Of a DNA stretch of 64,000 nt, positions 56,247 to 64,000 are shown in pieces. Every line of letters begins with the position of its first letter. Positions within the stretch are counted from its first letter, which is position 1. This stretch comes from Sutcliffiella horikoshii DSM 8719 (GTDB taxonomy: Bacteria; Bacillota; Bacilli; Bacillales; Bacillaceae_I): NCBI GenBank assembly GCA_001648575.1, contig LQXN01000060.1:62001-126000 (forward strand). Direction: 5' to 3'. The notes beneath the pieces are model-generated. The model was given only the letters and a program-made list of their open reading frames with translations, did not search any database and was not told where the DNA came from. Made by a program: the position numbers and the translations under genes.

Positions 56247-57515
56247 CTATGATGTCTTAACCATAGTCTTTTGTAAGGTTGCCGTCGATTTTTCCCTAAA
56301 CATCAAGTAAAAGAAAATAGAACTTGTCAGATAAAGCACTGCCGTAATGGAGAATACAATCGAATATCCCCAATATTCCCCGTACAAAAGCACGATAGTC
56401 ATCGACACCGGACCCATGCTCGCCCATCCCAGCGAGAACACCATCTGATTAATGGAATTGGCAAAGCCCTTCAGAGAATTATCCACCCGTTCCATCATCA
56501 TGGAGGAAATAATCGGGTTTGCGGCATTCATGAGCGCCTGTCTGAAAAGGAATCCAAGTGCTGCCAACCAAAAAACTTGGGTGAAGGCAGTTAAAAGCAT
56601 AAAAGGCAGGGAAAGAAGCTGCAAAATGACCACCGCCCTCATTTCCCCCACTCTACGTACAACTGCAGGTCCGATAATCATGGCGACAGCGGTCACCGCC
56701 TGACCGAGTGAAAGGACGATACCGATAGTCGAGTTGGAAGTCCCAAAACGGTCTGCAAAGTACATGTTCAAATATGGTATAACCAAGCCCGACCCAAATC
56801 CGACCAAAATGGAGGCAAAGGAAAAAGCAAAAATTAATTTCCACTGTCCTTTAGGGATGGAGGACCTAAAGCCTTTAATCGAAAAAGCCTTGTTTTCTTG
56901 TTTTCGTGGAACTTCTGTCGTTTTAAGCAAAGGAAAGATTCCGACGATGAAGATGACACTACCGATAAGCAGTGTAAGTCTTATGCTCCAAACTGGACTA
57001 AGACCAATCAAGTGTAAAAATAAGTCTGTCAATGTACCGCCAAGAAGGTTCCCGACTACATTCGCGCCCATCATGACCGCAAAATGATAACTGAAAAGCT
57101 TTACCCGCTGCTCTTTTGTAGAACTTTCCGCAAGCCAAGGAACTGCCGTTACCTGAATGAAAGCCATTGCAATACCTGCTATAAATGCACTGACGAGAAG
57201 TAAGGATTCCAATTCAAATATACTTCGCAAAAACATAAAAATCCCACTAAAAAACACACCATAGATCATCATTTTCCTGCGTCCAATTTTATCGCTCAAA
57301 ATTCCCGCTGGTATTAAAATGATCGCTGCAGCCAGTGATGACATTGCGATAACATTTCCATTCACTGTTTCTGCAAACCCGAGCTCTCTGATATAAAAAT
57401 TATAAACAATCATGAAGATCCCAAGCCCTATTTGGGTCAGGATATTAACGATGAATAGTTGCTTGATGTTGTGATTATAGCTCTTGAAAGATTGAAGCCA
57501 ATTTGCATTTTTCAA
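56247..57515 (-). CDS. Major facilitator superfamily transporter
   Basis: 422 residues, twelve membrane helices. The helix 2-3 loop GILSDKIGRRKMMIYG near residue 75 is the MFS signature. The sequence does not reveal the cargo; a drug or sugar exporter is possible. TTG start behind AAGGGG. It is not between yusD and yusE in B. subtilis, so it is an insertion here. Upstream lies repeat A copy 4. Confidence 0.88.
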   Translation of the reverse strand: MKNANWLQSFKSYNHNIKQLFIVNILTQIGLGIFMIVYNFYIRELGFAETVNGNVIAMSSLAAAIILIPAGILSDKIGRRKMMIYGVFFSGIFMFLRSIFELESLLLVSAFIAGIAMAFIQVTAVPWLAESSTKEQRVKLFSYHFAVMMGANVVGNLLGGTLTDLFLHLIGLSPVWSIRLTLLIGSVIFIVGIFPLLKTTEVPRKQENKAFSIKGFRSSIPKGQWKLIFAFSFASILVGFGSGLVIPYLNMYFADRFGTSNSTIGIVLSLGQAVTAVAMIIGPAVVRRVGEMRAVVILQLLSLPFMLLTAFTQVFWLAALGFLFRQALMNAANPIISSMMMERVDNSLKGFANSINQMVFSLGWASMGPVSMTIVLLYGEYWGYSIVFSITAVLYLTSSIFFYLMFREKSTATLQKTMVKTS

Positions 57516-57620
57516 AGTAAGTAACCCCTTGTCTGTATAGGTGAATATTTCGCATCCCTAAACAAATTTACTCCTTTTTCAGAAAAATGGCAATAGGTGA
57601 TTGTGTCGAAAACAAAATAA

Positions 57621-57640
57621 AAAACACCATTGAATGGTGT
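57621..57640. terminator. Terminator hairpin, first copy
   Basis: ACACCATTGAATGGTGT, short perfect hairpin. A diverged copy (CCACTGAATGGTGT) stands at 57859-57873 across repeat A copy 4. Confidence 0.75.
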
Positions 57641-57851
57641 CTTTAGTGTGTAGACAAAGTTTATATTTGATAGAAAACCTTAGTTGATCGTAGTGGAAGG
57701 CGCGCAGACTCCCGCGGGAGGAAGGGACATGTAAGACCCCGCAGGCGTAGCCGAGGAGGCTTACGGACCGCCCGCAGGAAAGCGAAGCGCCTGGAACGAA
57801 GATCAACGGTTCCAACAGTTAAGCTAACTAATTTTTAGTTTGTCAACAGTC
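57641..57851. repeat. Family A element, copy 4
   Basis: Ends AGTGTGTAGACAAA and TTTGTCAACAGTCA; core from GTTGATC to GATCAAC closest to copy 2 (GGCGCGCAGACTCC, GCAGGCGTAGCCGAGGAGG). It lies downstream of yusE and upstream of the MFS gene. Confidence 0.92.
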
Positions 57852-57876
57852 AAAAAAAACCACTGAATGGTGTTTT
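57852..57876 (-). terminator. Terminator hairpin, second copy (yusE side)
   Basis: Minus strand AAAACACCATTCAGTGG then TTTTTTTT; the stem has lost pairs compared with the other copy but the T-run is strong. Confidence 0.65.
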
Positions 57877-57880
57877 CTCA

Positions 57881-58195
57881 TCACTTCCCGTCGTACTCCT
57901 TAAAGAGACTGTACAAATACTCCACAGAACGGAAAGCATATATCTTTTCTTTGATTTCGCCATTTTTGAAAATCATCAAACAAGGGACACTCTCGATTTC
58001 CCACTGCATGGCAAGATCCTGAATATAATTCACATCCAGCATGCCGAACGTAAAATGGGGAAAGAGTTCTTTAGTCACGTCCATCATCCGCTTAGCAACC
58101 TGACATGTACCGCACATCGGCGTGTAGAAATAAACAACAGTAAGTTTATCTGTGTTGATTTCCTGTATTAGTTGATTCTTCGTCCAATCCTTCAT
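57881..58195 (-). CDS. yusE: YusE-like thioredoxin-family protein
   Basis: 104 residues. Thioredoxin fold with the active site MCGTCQVAKRM near residue 30 (CGTC instead of CGPC) and cis-proline in IESVPCLMIF near residue 74. Probably a cytoplasmic disulfide/persulfide-handling protein. ATG 58195 follows AAGGATGAG; longer starts exist up to 58237. Directly downstream of yusF. Confidence 0.88.
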   Translation of the reverse strand: MKDWTKNQLIQEINTDKLTVVYFYTPMCGTCQVAKRMMDVTKELFPHFTFGMLDVNYIQDLAMQWEIESVPCLMIFKNGEIKEKIYAFRSVEYLYSLFKEYDGK

Positions 58196-58220
58196 TATCT
58201 CATCCTTCATGAATCCGTTA

Positions 58221-58568
58221 TTACAAATATTGTGCATGAATATCTATGTTGGCACTTAGCAATACCGTGGCGATATGTTGATGTGGCGCAGAGGCCACTT
58301 CTCGATACATTTTATCAATATAAAGATGCTCCGCTTCAGGGAATTCCCTTTTAAAAAGCTTTCGCAGTTTTTCACCAGAATTATCGGCATCCACCAGGAT
58401 ATAAACTTCTTTATCCATGATATCTTCCATCAATTCATCCAATTTGGTAACGCTGATGGTCCCATTTGTGCAAATAATATGAACTGGTTCATTGATGACT
58501 TCCTGAATGCGTTTTTTATCAGATTTCCCTTCAACTATAATGATCTTTTCCTCATGAATAAAATCCAT
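58221..58568 (-). CDS. yusF: YusF-like Toprim domain protein
   Basis: 115 residues that are nearly all one Toprim domain: IIVEGKSDKKRIQEV near residue 10 (catalytic Glu) and YILVDADNSGEKLRKLF near residue 54 (DxD). Related to the Toprim of RNase M5 and primases, without other domains; its nucleic-acid role is unproven. GGTGATGGGAT stands before the ATG. Confidence 0.88.
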   Translation of the reverse strand: MDFIHEEKIIIVEGKSDKKRIQEVINEPVHIICTNGTISVTKLDELMEDIMDKEVYILVDADNSGEKLRKLFKREFPEAEHLYIDKMYREVASAPHQHIATVLLSANIDIHAQYL

Positions 58569-58675
58569 ATCCCATCACCTGTTCTATAAAAATGTATAAA
58601 GATATGTTGCTTTATACTATAACTATTCCGTATAGCGGTAATGTTCACATATAATCAGAAATAAGGGCGTTAATA

Positions 58676-58712
58676 ATAAAAAGGGGCGGAACTAATGAAA
58701 GTCCCAACCCCA
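58676..58712 (-). terminator. Possible terminator of yusG
   Basis: GGGG..GGAACT can pair with AGT.CC..CCCC and TTTTTATT follows on the minus strand. The stem is interrupted. Confidence 0.4.
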
Positions 58713-58719
58713 CCGATGG

Positions 58720-58965
58720 TTAGCACCATCCATTTTCGTAGTCGCAATCTACATATTTCGCATCTTTTTCAGAAGGCACCTGAACCTGTTGAAAGATCTT
58801 ACTTCCTTCCTGTTCATAACCATTTTTTAAATTGTATTGGTTGCCTTGTTCAGTAAACAGCACCTGACCAATGGATTCGCGCTCCACAAAAAGTTCAAAT
58901 CCTTGTTCCGTCAACTTCCCGTTTACCCGGTCGGTAATATCCAACCTTTTGTTTTCCAGTGTCAT
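58720..58965 (-). CDS. yusG: YusG-like (DUF2553) protein
   Basis: 81 residues, DUF2553 family (RLDITDRVNGKLTEQGFELF, C-terminal DCDYENGWC). Function unknown; two C-terminal cysteines. Lies between gcvH and yusF as in B. subtilis. GAAGGTGACCTTAG precedes the ATG. Confidence 0.85.
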   Translation of the reverse strand: MTLENKRLDITDRVNGKLTEQGFELFVERESIGQVLFTEQGNQYNLKNGYEQEGSKIFQQVQVPSEKDAKYVDCDYENGWC

Positions 58966-59023
58966 CTAAGGTCACCTTCTTTAGTAATGTTAACTAAAAT
59001 TAGGTTGCCCCTCAGTATGATAA

Positions 59024-59407
59024 TTAATCTTCTTTTGTCATTTCCTCATATTGTTCAGCAGTCATTAATTTGTCTACTTCACCAGCATCTGTAGGTTCAA
59101 CCACAATCATCCAAGCTTTTTCATATGGAGATTCGTTCACAAACTCAGGGCTGTCATTTAAATCTTCATTAACTTCCACTACTTTACCGCTGATTGGAGC
59201 GTAAAGTTCGGATACTGTTTTAACGGATTCTACACTTCCGAAAGGCTCGTCTGCAGAAATTTCGTCTCCAACTTCAGGAAGCTCTACAAACACAATATCT
59301 CCAAGTTCGGATTGTGCAAAATGTGTAATCCCCACTCGAACTGTTTCTCCTTCAACTTTTACCCATTCATGCTCTTCGGAATAACGTAAATCTTTAGGTG
59401 TGCTCAT
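59024..59407 (-). CDS. gcvH: Glycine cleavage system H protein
   Basis: 127 residues. The lipoyl lysine is in [15 protein letters not shown] near residue 64. As H protein it shuttles aminomethyl groups. In B. subtilis GcvH is also the obligatory relay that carries octanoate/lipoyl groups to the dehydrogenase complexes, so it works with LipA (27534-28430). No gcvT/P genes are near. GGAGGG 8 nt upstream selects ATG 59407. Confidence 0.96.
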   Translation of the reverse strand: MSTPKDLRYSEEHEWVKVEGETVRVGITHFAQSELGDIVFVELPEVGDEISADEPFGSVESVKTVSELYAPISGKVVEVNEDLNDSPEFVNESPYEKAWMIVVEPTDAGEVDKLMTAEQYEEMTKED

Positions 59408-59483
59408 CAATAATTCCCTCCATCAAACTAGTTTATTTCACCTCTTTCAATAGGGACTTTCCCAATTAAAAAGAGAGCCTGTC

Positions 59484-59840
59484 CTATTTCCATGTTTCCT
59501 CAAACTGGCCTTCATTAAATCCAACTGTTACTTTGCTGCCATCCGTTGTAATGGGACGCTTGATCAGCATGCCGTCTGTTGCAAGAATATCAAGCAATTC
59601 ATCTTCAGAGGCTGTTTTCACTTTATCCTTCAATCCAAGCTCACGATATTTCATGCCGCTTGTATTAAAGAATTTTTTCAATTCGAGGCCACTTTTCTTG
59701 TAAAGGTCCTCCAATGTTTCGCGTGATGGCGGATTTTCGACAATATGTACTTCTTCTACTGCTACACCATTCGCTTCCAACCACTTTTTAGCATTGCGGC
59801 ATGTCCCACATTTAGGATACCAATAAAACGTAACTGCCAT
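59484..59840 (-). CDS. yusI: ArsC/Spx-family protein YusI
   Basis: 118 residues with thioredoxin-like fold; YPKCGTCRNAKKWL near residue 8 gives a CxxC pair as in Spx rather than the single Cys of arsenate reductase. The C-terminal LIKRPITTDGSKVTVGFNE is typical of the family. It could be a small reductase or Spx-like regulator; the basic Spx contact residues for RNA polymerase are not evident. Next to gcvH as in B. subtilis. Confidence 0.88.
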   Translation of the reverse strand: MAVTFYWYPKCGTCRNAKKWLEANGVAVEEVHIVENPPSRETLEDLYKKSGLELKKFFNTSGMKYRELGLKDKVKTASEDELLDILATDGMLIKRPITTDGSKVTVGFNEGQFEETWK

Positions 59841-60053
59841 AACCTTTTTGCACCACCTTACAATAGATGATTTTACTCATATATTGTAGCATAACAGAAA
59901 GCATGAGCCTAATTATCAACTCTAATAATTCGACGTATTTCTATGATTTCCTTCATAACTTCAAACAATTTCTATATACAATAGATTTTAGATGGTTTAA
60001 CCATTAAAATAGACCTATAATGCCGAATATCAAAAAGTGAAAGGATGAGCCCA

Positions 60054-60746
60054 ATGACGGAAAAGTTGTCAAAAGAACTTAATGCATTTTTGTTTACTTC
60101 TTTTGAAAAGAAAATATCTGTCAAAAAGGGAGCTTATTTATTTCAAGAGGGCATGGTTGCCTCGGATATTTATTTAGTTTTGAATGGAAATTTTAAAATA
60201 AGCAAGGTGACACCTGATGGACAGGAACTCACTTTAAGACTTTGCAGCGAAAATGACCTAATCGGTGAACTCACCTTATTTTGCGCAGGGGCTATTTACA
60301 TGCTTAGCGCTAAATCCATGGATGACAAAGGGGAAGTTTTAGTGATTCCTAAGGAGAAGCTAGAACGAAAGCTTGCGGAAGATGGGAAGCTTGCTTTAGA
60401 GTTTATGAAATGGATGAGCCTGCACTTCCGAAAAACGCAGACTAAATTCAGGGATCTCGTGCTGAACGGGAGAAAAGGCGCCTTGTATTCTACTTTAATC
60501 CGAATGTCAAATAGCTATGGAATTTTAAAAGAAAAAGGCATTTTAATCGATCTTCCTTTAACCAACCAGGAACTAGCTAACTATTGTGGTACATCACGGG
60601 AAGTGGCGAACAGGATGCTTTCCGATTTAAAAAAGAATGGGGTTATTTCCGTAGACAAGGGCTGGATTACCATACATGACCTAAATTATTTAAAGCTTCA
60701 GATTCATTGTGAAAATTGTCCAGATGAGTTGTGCAGAATTGATTAG
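60054..60746 (+). CDS. fnr: Fnr-type oxygen-sensing regulator (Crp/Fnr family)
   Basis: 230 residues. cAMP-binding-like beta barrel (FQEGMVASDIYLVLNGNFKI), dimer helix, then an HTH_CRP domain (LTNQELANYCGTSREVANRM near residue 175). The C-terminal CENCPDELC (C-x2-C-x4-C) matches the three cluster cysteines of B. subtilis Fnr, and Asp134 (KFRDLVLNG) is placed like its fourth ligand. A [4Fe-4S] oxygen sensor for anaerobic genes is thus likely. The symbol is by motif, not synteny. Start chosen at ATG 60054, with AAAGG 9 nt upstream; an ATG three codons earlier is too close to it. Confidence 0.82.
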   Translation: MTEKLSKELNAFLFTSFEKKISVKKGAYLFQEGMVASDIYLVLNGNFKISKVTPDGQELTLRLCSENDLIGELTLFCAGAIYMLSAKSMDDKGEVLVIPKEKLERKLAEDGKLALEFMKWMSLHFRKTQTKFRDLVLNGRKGALYSTLIRMSNSYGILKEKGILIDLPLTNQELANYCGTSREVANRMLSDLKKNGVISVDKGWITIHDLNYLKLQIHCENCPDELCRID

Positions 60747-60779
60747 ATTATATTCCCGAACCCTTGATTTATAACAATC

Positions 60780-60816
60780 AAAAACCAGGCTCCTCCAAAG
60801 GGAAGCCTGGTTTTTC
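60780..60816. terminator. Bidirectional terminator between fnr and fadE
   Basis: AACCAGGCTCC / GGAAGCCTGGTT with A-run left and TTTTT right. Confidence 0.88.
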
Positions 60817-60820
60817 AATA

Positions 60821-62605
60821 TTAAACAGTGTATTTTTGAGCGTCCAATACAACAGCTGCAATTTCGCGCTTCTTCGCAACTACATTGATCGGTGTGTGGC
60901 GAGTGAATTTACGAAGCGCAGAAATCATCATGCGAAGCGTATCTCCACTCTCAGCAGCCACCAATGTTTCTCTGGCATCTGCTTCAATTTGGTTGAACGC
61001 TTCTTGACAGAACACTTGAGTATAAAGAACTTTTTGTTTGTTTTTGTCTTCGCCGGATTTTGCGATCGCTTTTTCCGTACGTAGTACTGCAGACTCCATA
61101 GCATAGACGTTACTGATGATGTCAGCGATGTTAACAAGCAATTCTTGCTCTTTTTCCAATGCTTTTCCGTACTTTTGAGCAACAAGCCCAGTCATTAGGA
61201 TAGCGATTTTCTTAGCATTTTTCACAAGATATTTCTCTTGCTCCAATACTCCGTCTCCAACTTCCTCCGGCATAAGCATCATTAACTCTTCTTGCAGACT
61301 TTGTGCTTTTTGGATAAGTGGAAGTTCGCCTTTTAATGCTTTACGCAGATATGTTCCTGGAACCAATAAGCGGTTGATTTCGTTTGTTCCTTCAAAGATT
61401 CGGTTGATACGGGAGTCGCGGTACATTCTTTCTACTTCGTACTCTGCCATAAAGCCGTATCCACCATGAATTTGAACCGCCTCATCAACTACATAGTCAA
61501 GCGTTTCAGAACCGAATACTTTATTTAAAGAACACTCGATTGCATATTCAGCAACAGCTTTTGCCACTGCATTAGGATCCTTCTCTTCTTCTTTAGTCAA
61601 GCGGCCCATGCTGTCTTCAAAAAGTCCGACTGTACGGTATACAGAGCTTTCTGTTGCATATGTTTTAACTGCCATGTTTGCAAGCTTCTCTTGGATAAGG
61701 GAGAATTTTGCGATTGGAGTTTTGAATTGCTGGCGTTGATTTGCATATGTTGCTGCAAGCTCGATTCCACGCTTGGATCCTCCGACTGTCCCAACAGCCA
61801 ACTTGTAGCGTCCGATATTCAAGATATTGAAGGCGATAACGTGGCCACGCCCTATTTCCCCTAAAAGGTTTTCTTTCGGTACAAGTGCATCTTCCAAGAT
61901 CAAAGTACGTGTAGAAGATCCCTTGATTCCCATTTTCTTTTCTTCCGGTCCTGTGGAGACCCCACCAAAATCGCGCTCTACGATGAATGCGGAGAAGTGC
62001 TCGCCATCAATTTTTGCATAAACAACGAATACGTCAGCAAATCCAGCATTTGTGATCCATTGCTTTTCTCCATTCAATACATAGTGGGTGCCTTCGACAT
62101 TCAATTTTGCAGTCGTTTTCGCACCAAGTGCATCAGATCCGGAACCTGGCTCTGTTAAGGCGTACGCTGCAAGCAATTCACCGGAAGAGAGTTTTGGAAG
62201 GTATTTTTGCTTTTGGTCTTCATTACCGAAAAGAACGATTGGAAGGGATCCGATTCCAACGTGTGCTCCGTAGGATAAGGAGAAGCCGCCAGCTCTTGAG
62301 AATTTTTCTGTGATCAGGGATGAGCTGATTTTATCAAGGCCGAATCCGCCGTACTCTTCTTGTACGTCTGCTCCTAAGAGGCCTAGTTCGCCTGCTTCTT
62401 TTAATAGTTTTACGGAGATGTCGAAGTTGTGGTGTTCGATTTCTTCCAGGTTGGGTACTACTTCATTTAGGACGAATTCTTCTGTTGTTTTGGCAATTAG
62501 TTTGTGTTCGTCTGAGAAGTCCTCTGGTGTGAAGACTTTTTCTGCGGCGATGTCGTCAAGTAGGAAGCTTCCGCCTTTGATTATGTTTTCTAATGTGTTT
62601 GACAT
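60821..62605 (-). CDS. fadE: Acyl-CoA dehydrogenase (FadE/YusJ)
   Basis: 594 residues, longer than short-chain enzymes because of a C-terminal extension as in VLCAD types. FAD/substrate motifs ALTEPGSGSDALG near residue 150, QIHGGYGFMAEY near 393 and INRIFEGTNEINR near 415. First step of fatty-acid beta-oxidation. B. subtilis has yusL-yusK-yusJ in this order under FadR. The first roughly 70 codons end in A or C about 90% of the time, unlike the rest of the gene. An intergenic repeat core separates it from fadA. Confidence 0.94.
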   Translation of the reverse strand: MSNTLENIIKGGSFLLDDIAAEKVFTPEDFSDEHKLIAKTTEEFVLNEVVPNLEEIEHHNFDISVKLLKEAGELGLLGADVQEEYGGFGLDKISSSLITEKFSRAGGFSLSYGAHVGIGSLPIVLFGNEDQKQKYLPKLSSGELLAAYALTEPGSGSDALGAKTTAKLNVEGTHYVLNGEKQWITNAGFADVFVVYAKIDGEHFSAFIVERDFGGVSTGPEEKKMGIKGSSTRTLILEDALVPKENLLGEIGRGHVIAFNILNIGRYKLAVGTVGGSKRGIELAATYANQRQQFKTPIAKFSLIQEKLANMAVKTYATESSVYRTVGLFEDSMGRLTKEEEKDPNAVAKAVAEYAIECSLNKVFGSETLDYVVDEAVQIHGGYGFMAEYEVERMYRDSRINRIFEGTNEINRLLVPGTYLRKALKGELPLIQKAQSLQEELMMLMPEEVGDGVLEQEKYLVKNAKKIAILMTGLVAQKYGKALEKEQELLVNIADIISNVYAMESAVLRTEKAIAKSGEDKNKQKVLYTQVFCQEAFNQIEADARETLVAAESGDTLRMMISALRKFTRHTPINVVAKKREIAAVVLDAQKYTV

Positions 62606-62645
62606 TTTGTTTTCCTCCCGTTTGGTTACTAAATTAGGGTAACTT

Positions 62646-62785
62646 TTACACCGCTGTTGATTTCCGCACCGGGCTTCGCTTTCCTAGGGGCTGACGAGAG
62701 CCTCCTCACTTCGTTGCGGGGTCTCCACCTAACGCTATCTCCCTCAGGAGTCTTCGCCCTGTGCTCCAATCAACAGCTAAGTTAT
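62646..62785. repeat. Divergent family A core without ends
   Basis: Reverse orientation relative to copies 1-4: its reverse complement reads CTGTTGATTGGAGCACAGGG, CGAAGACTCCTGAGGGAG, GAGACCCCGCAACGAAGTGAGGAGG-type sequence, AGGAAAGCGAAG and AAATCAACAG, in the order of the family A core. The TGTGTAGACAAA/TTTGTCAACA ends and duplicated hairpins are absent. It lies inside the fadA-fadE operon spacer. Confidence 0.8.
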
Positions 62786-62801
62786 TTTATAAACAATCTA
62801 T

Positions 62802-63980
62802 TTATGCCAGTAGTTCGAATACGCCTGCGGCTCCCATTCCGCCGCCGATACACATGCTGACTATGCCAAACTGTTCGTTGCGGCGTTGCATTTCGTGTAG
62901 GAGGGTCAGGGTCAGTTTGGAACCTGTGCATCCAAGTGGGTGTCCGAGTGCGATTGCCCCGCCGTTTACGTTTACTTTGTCTTCATCAAGACCAAGTTCG
63001 CGCATGACTTGGATTGCTTGGGATGCGAAGGCTTCGTTCAACTCCAGTAAGCCGATATCGGAAAGTTCCAAGCCTGCCAGTTTAAGTGCTTTTGGAATGG
63101 CTACTACCGGGCCGATTCCCATTACTTCCGGTGGTACGCCGCCTACTGCGAAGGATCGGAATTTAGCGATTGGTTTTAGACCAAGTGCTTCCGCTCTCTC
63201 TCTTTCCATCACAAGTACAGATGCTGCCCCGTCACTTGTTTGAGAAGAGTTTCCTGCTGTTACGGAGCCTTTGACATTAAATGCCGGGCGCAGTTTGCTC
63301 AATATTTCCATGGAAGTGCCCGCTCTTACTCCTTCATCCTGGCTGAAAGTGAAAGTGGACTCTTGCAATTTGTGGTTGGCTCCAACCTTGCGCATCGTTA
63401 CATCCACAGGCACGATCTCATCCACAAATTTACCTTCTTGGATCGCTCTTGCAGCACGTTCATGACTGCGAACTGCGAATGCGTCCTGGTCTTCACGGCT
63501 TACACCGTATTTTGTTGCAACCTGTTCTGCCGTGTGTCCCATTCCCATGTAATATTCAGGAGCTGAGTCGACAAGTCGTGCATTCGGACGGACTGTATGA
63601 CCTGTCATCGGCACCATGCTCATGGATTCCGCTCCGCCTGCGATGATGGATTCAGAGTGTCCAAGCATGATTCGTTCAGCCGCATAGGCGATAGTTTGCA
63701 AGCCTGAAGAACAATATCTATTGATGGTAATCGCAGGTACGCTTGATGGAAGTCCAGCCAATCCTCCGATGTTTCTTGCCATGTTCAGTCCTTGTTCCGC
63801 TTCCGGCATCGCACATCCGAAAATCAGGTCATCGATTGGACCATCATAATTGCCTGCTCTTTTCAGTGTTTCTTTAACTACTAATGCCCCTAGATCATCT
63901 GGTCGAACTGTAGCTAGTGATCCTTTTCTTGATCTTCCGACTGGTGTTCTTGCACCAGCAACAATAACGGCTTCTTTCAA
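62802..63980 (-). CDS. fadA: Acetyl-CoA acyltransferase / 3-ketoacyl-CoA thiolase (FadA/YusK)
   Basis: 392 residues. Nucleophilic cysteine in [15 protein letters not shown] near residue 87, [17 protein letters not shown] near residue 345 and the C-terminal [13 protein letters not shown]. Last step of beta-oxidation. TTG start with GAGGGGAGC ending 3 nt upstream; the upstream fadB (yusL) gene would lie beyond the window. Cotranscribed with fadE. Confidence 0.95.
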   Translation of the reverse strand: MKEAVIVAGARTPVGRSRKGSLATVRPDDLGALVVKETLKRAGNYDGPIDDLIFGCAMPEAEQGLNMARNIGGLAGLPSSVPAITINRYCSSGLQTIAYAAERIMLGHSESIIAGGAESMSMVPMTGHTVRPNARLVDSAPEYYMGMGHTAEQVATKYGVSREDQDAFAVRSHERAARAIQEGKFVDEIVPVDVTMRKVGANHKLQESTFTFSQDEGVRAGTSMEILSKLRPAFNVKGSVTAGNSSQTSDGAASVLVMERERAEALGLKPIAKFRSFAVGGVPPEVMGIGPVVAIPKALKLAGLELSDIGLLELNEAFASQAIQVMRELGLDEDKVNVNGGAIALGHPLGCTGSKLTLTLLHEMQRRNEQFGIVSMCIGGGMGAAGVFELLA

Positions 63981-64000
63981 AATGCTCCCCTCGCTTTTCT

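Overview
The window is chromosomal DNA from an endospore-forming member of the Bacillaceae. The order pepA-yuiD-yuiC-yuiB-yuiA-yumB-yumC-yutM-dapF-yutK-yuzB-yutJ-yuzD-yutI-thrB-thrC-hom-yutH-yutG-yutF-yutE-yutD-yutC-lipA-lytH-yunC-yunD-yunF, then the suf operon, metNIQ and yusD-yusE-yusF-yusG-gcvH-yusI-fadE-fadA, follows Bacillus subtilis as I remember it. Extra genes and repeats show it is a relative and not B. subtilis itself. Many genes start with TTG or GTG behind strong GGAGG-type ribosome sites. I see no rRNA, tRNA, prophage, transposase or CRISPR array.

Layout. 1-8.4 kb: aminopeptidase PepA (cut by the window edge), a cobalamin-binding-type protein, the YuiC wall enzyme, a NADH dehydrogenase behind two Rex-like operators, and ferredoxin-NADP reductase. 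8.4-20.3 kb: a TIMP-like secreted protein, Fe-S carriers (YutM, YutI), DapF, a nucleoside transporter, a second NDH-2 paralogue and the hom-thrC-thrB operon. 20.3-29.7 kb: a 3.1-kb island bracketed by GGGGTCTGACCCC repeats (2-hydroxyacid dehydrogenase, YutH), then the yut genes, LipA and the spore peptidase LytH. 29.7-44.9 kb: an NSS transporter with its 34-residue MetS subunit, a NhaC-family transporter under a lysine riboswitch, an HD-GYP protein, yunCDF, a gerA-type germination operon and a polysaccharide deacetylase. 45-50.4 kb: sufCDSUB. 51-64 kb: SAM-riboswitch-controlled metNIQ, a lipid kinase, an MFS transporter, small redox proteins, GcvH, an Fnr regulator and fatty-acid beta-oxidation genes.

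Functional themes are Fe-S cluster assembly and redox metabolism, aspartate-family amino-acid synthesis and uptake (DapF, Hom/ThrC/ThrB, lysine and methionine transport with their riboswitches), and sporulation/germination.

The least ordinary content is non-coding. (1) A ~210-bp element with 14-bp imperfect inverted ends occurs four times, and each copy sits between two copies of the local transcription-terminator hairpin. A fifth copy survives only as one end beside the suf terminator, and a divergent core lies between fadE and fadA. (2) A second MITE-like family of ~185 bp abuts gene ends. (3) Paired GGGGTCTGACCCC palindromes lie next to gene starts, and the first 57 codons of hom beside one pair end only in G or T. 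fadE shows the mirror-image A/C bias beside the divergent element core.
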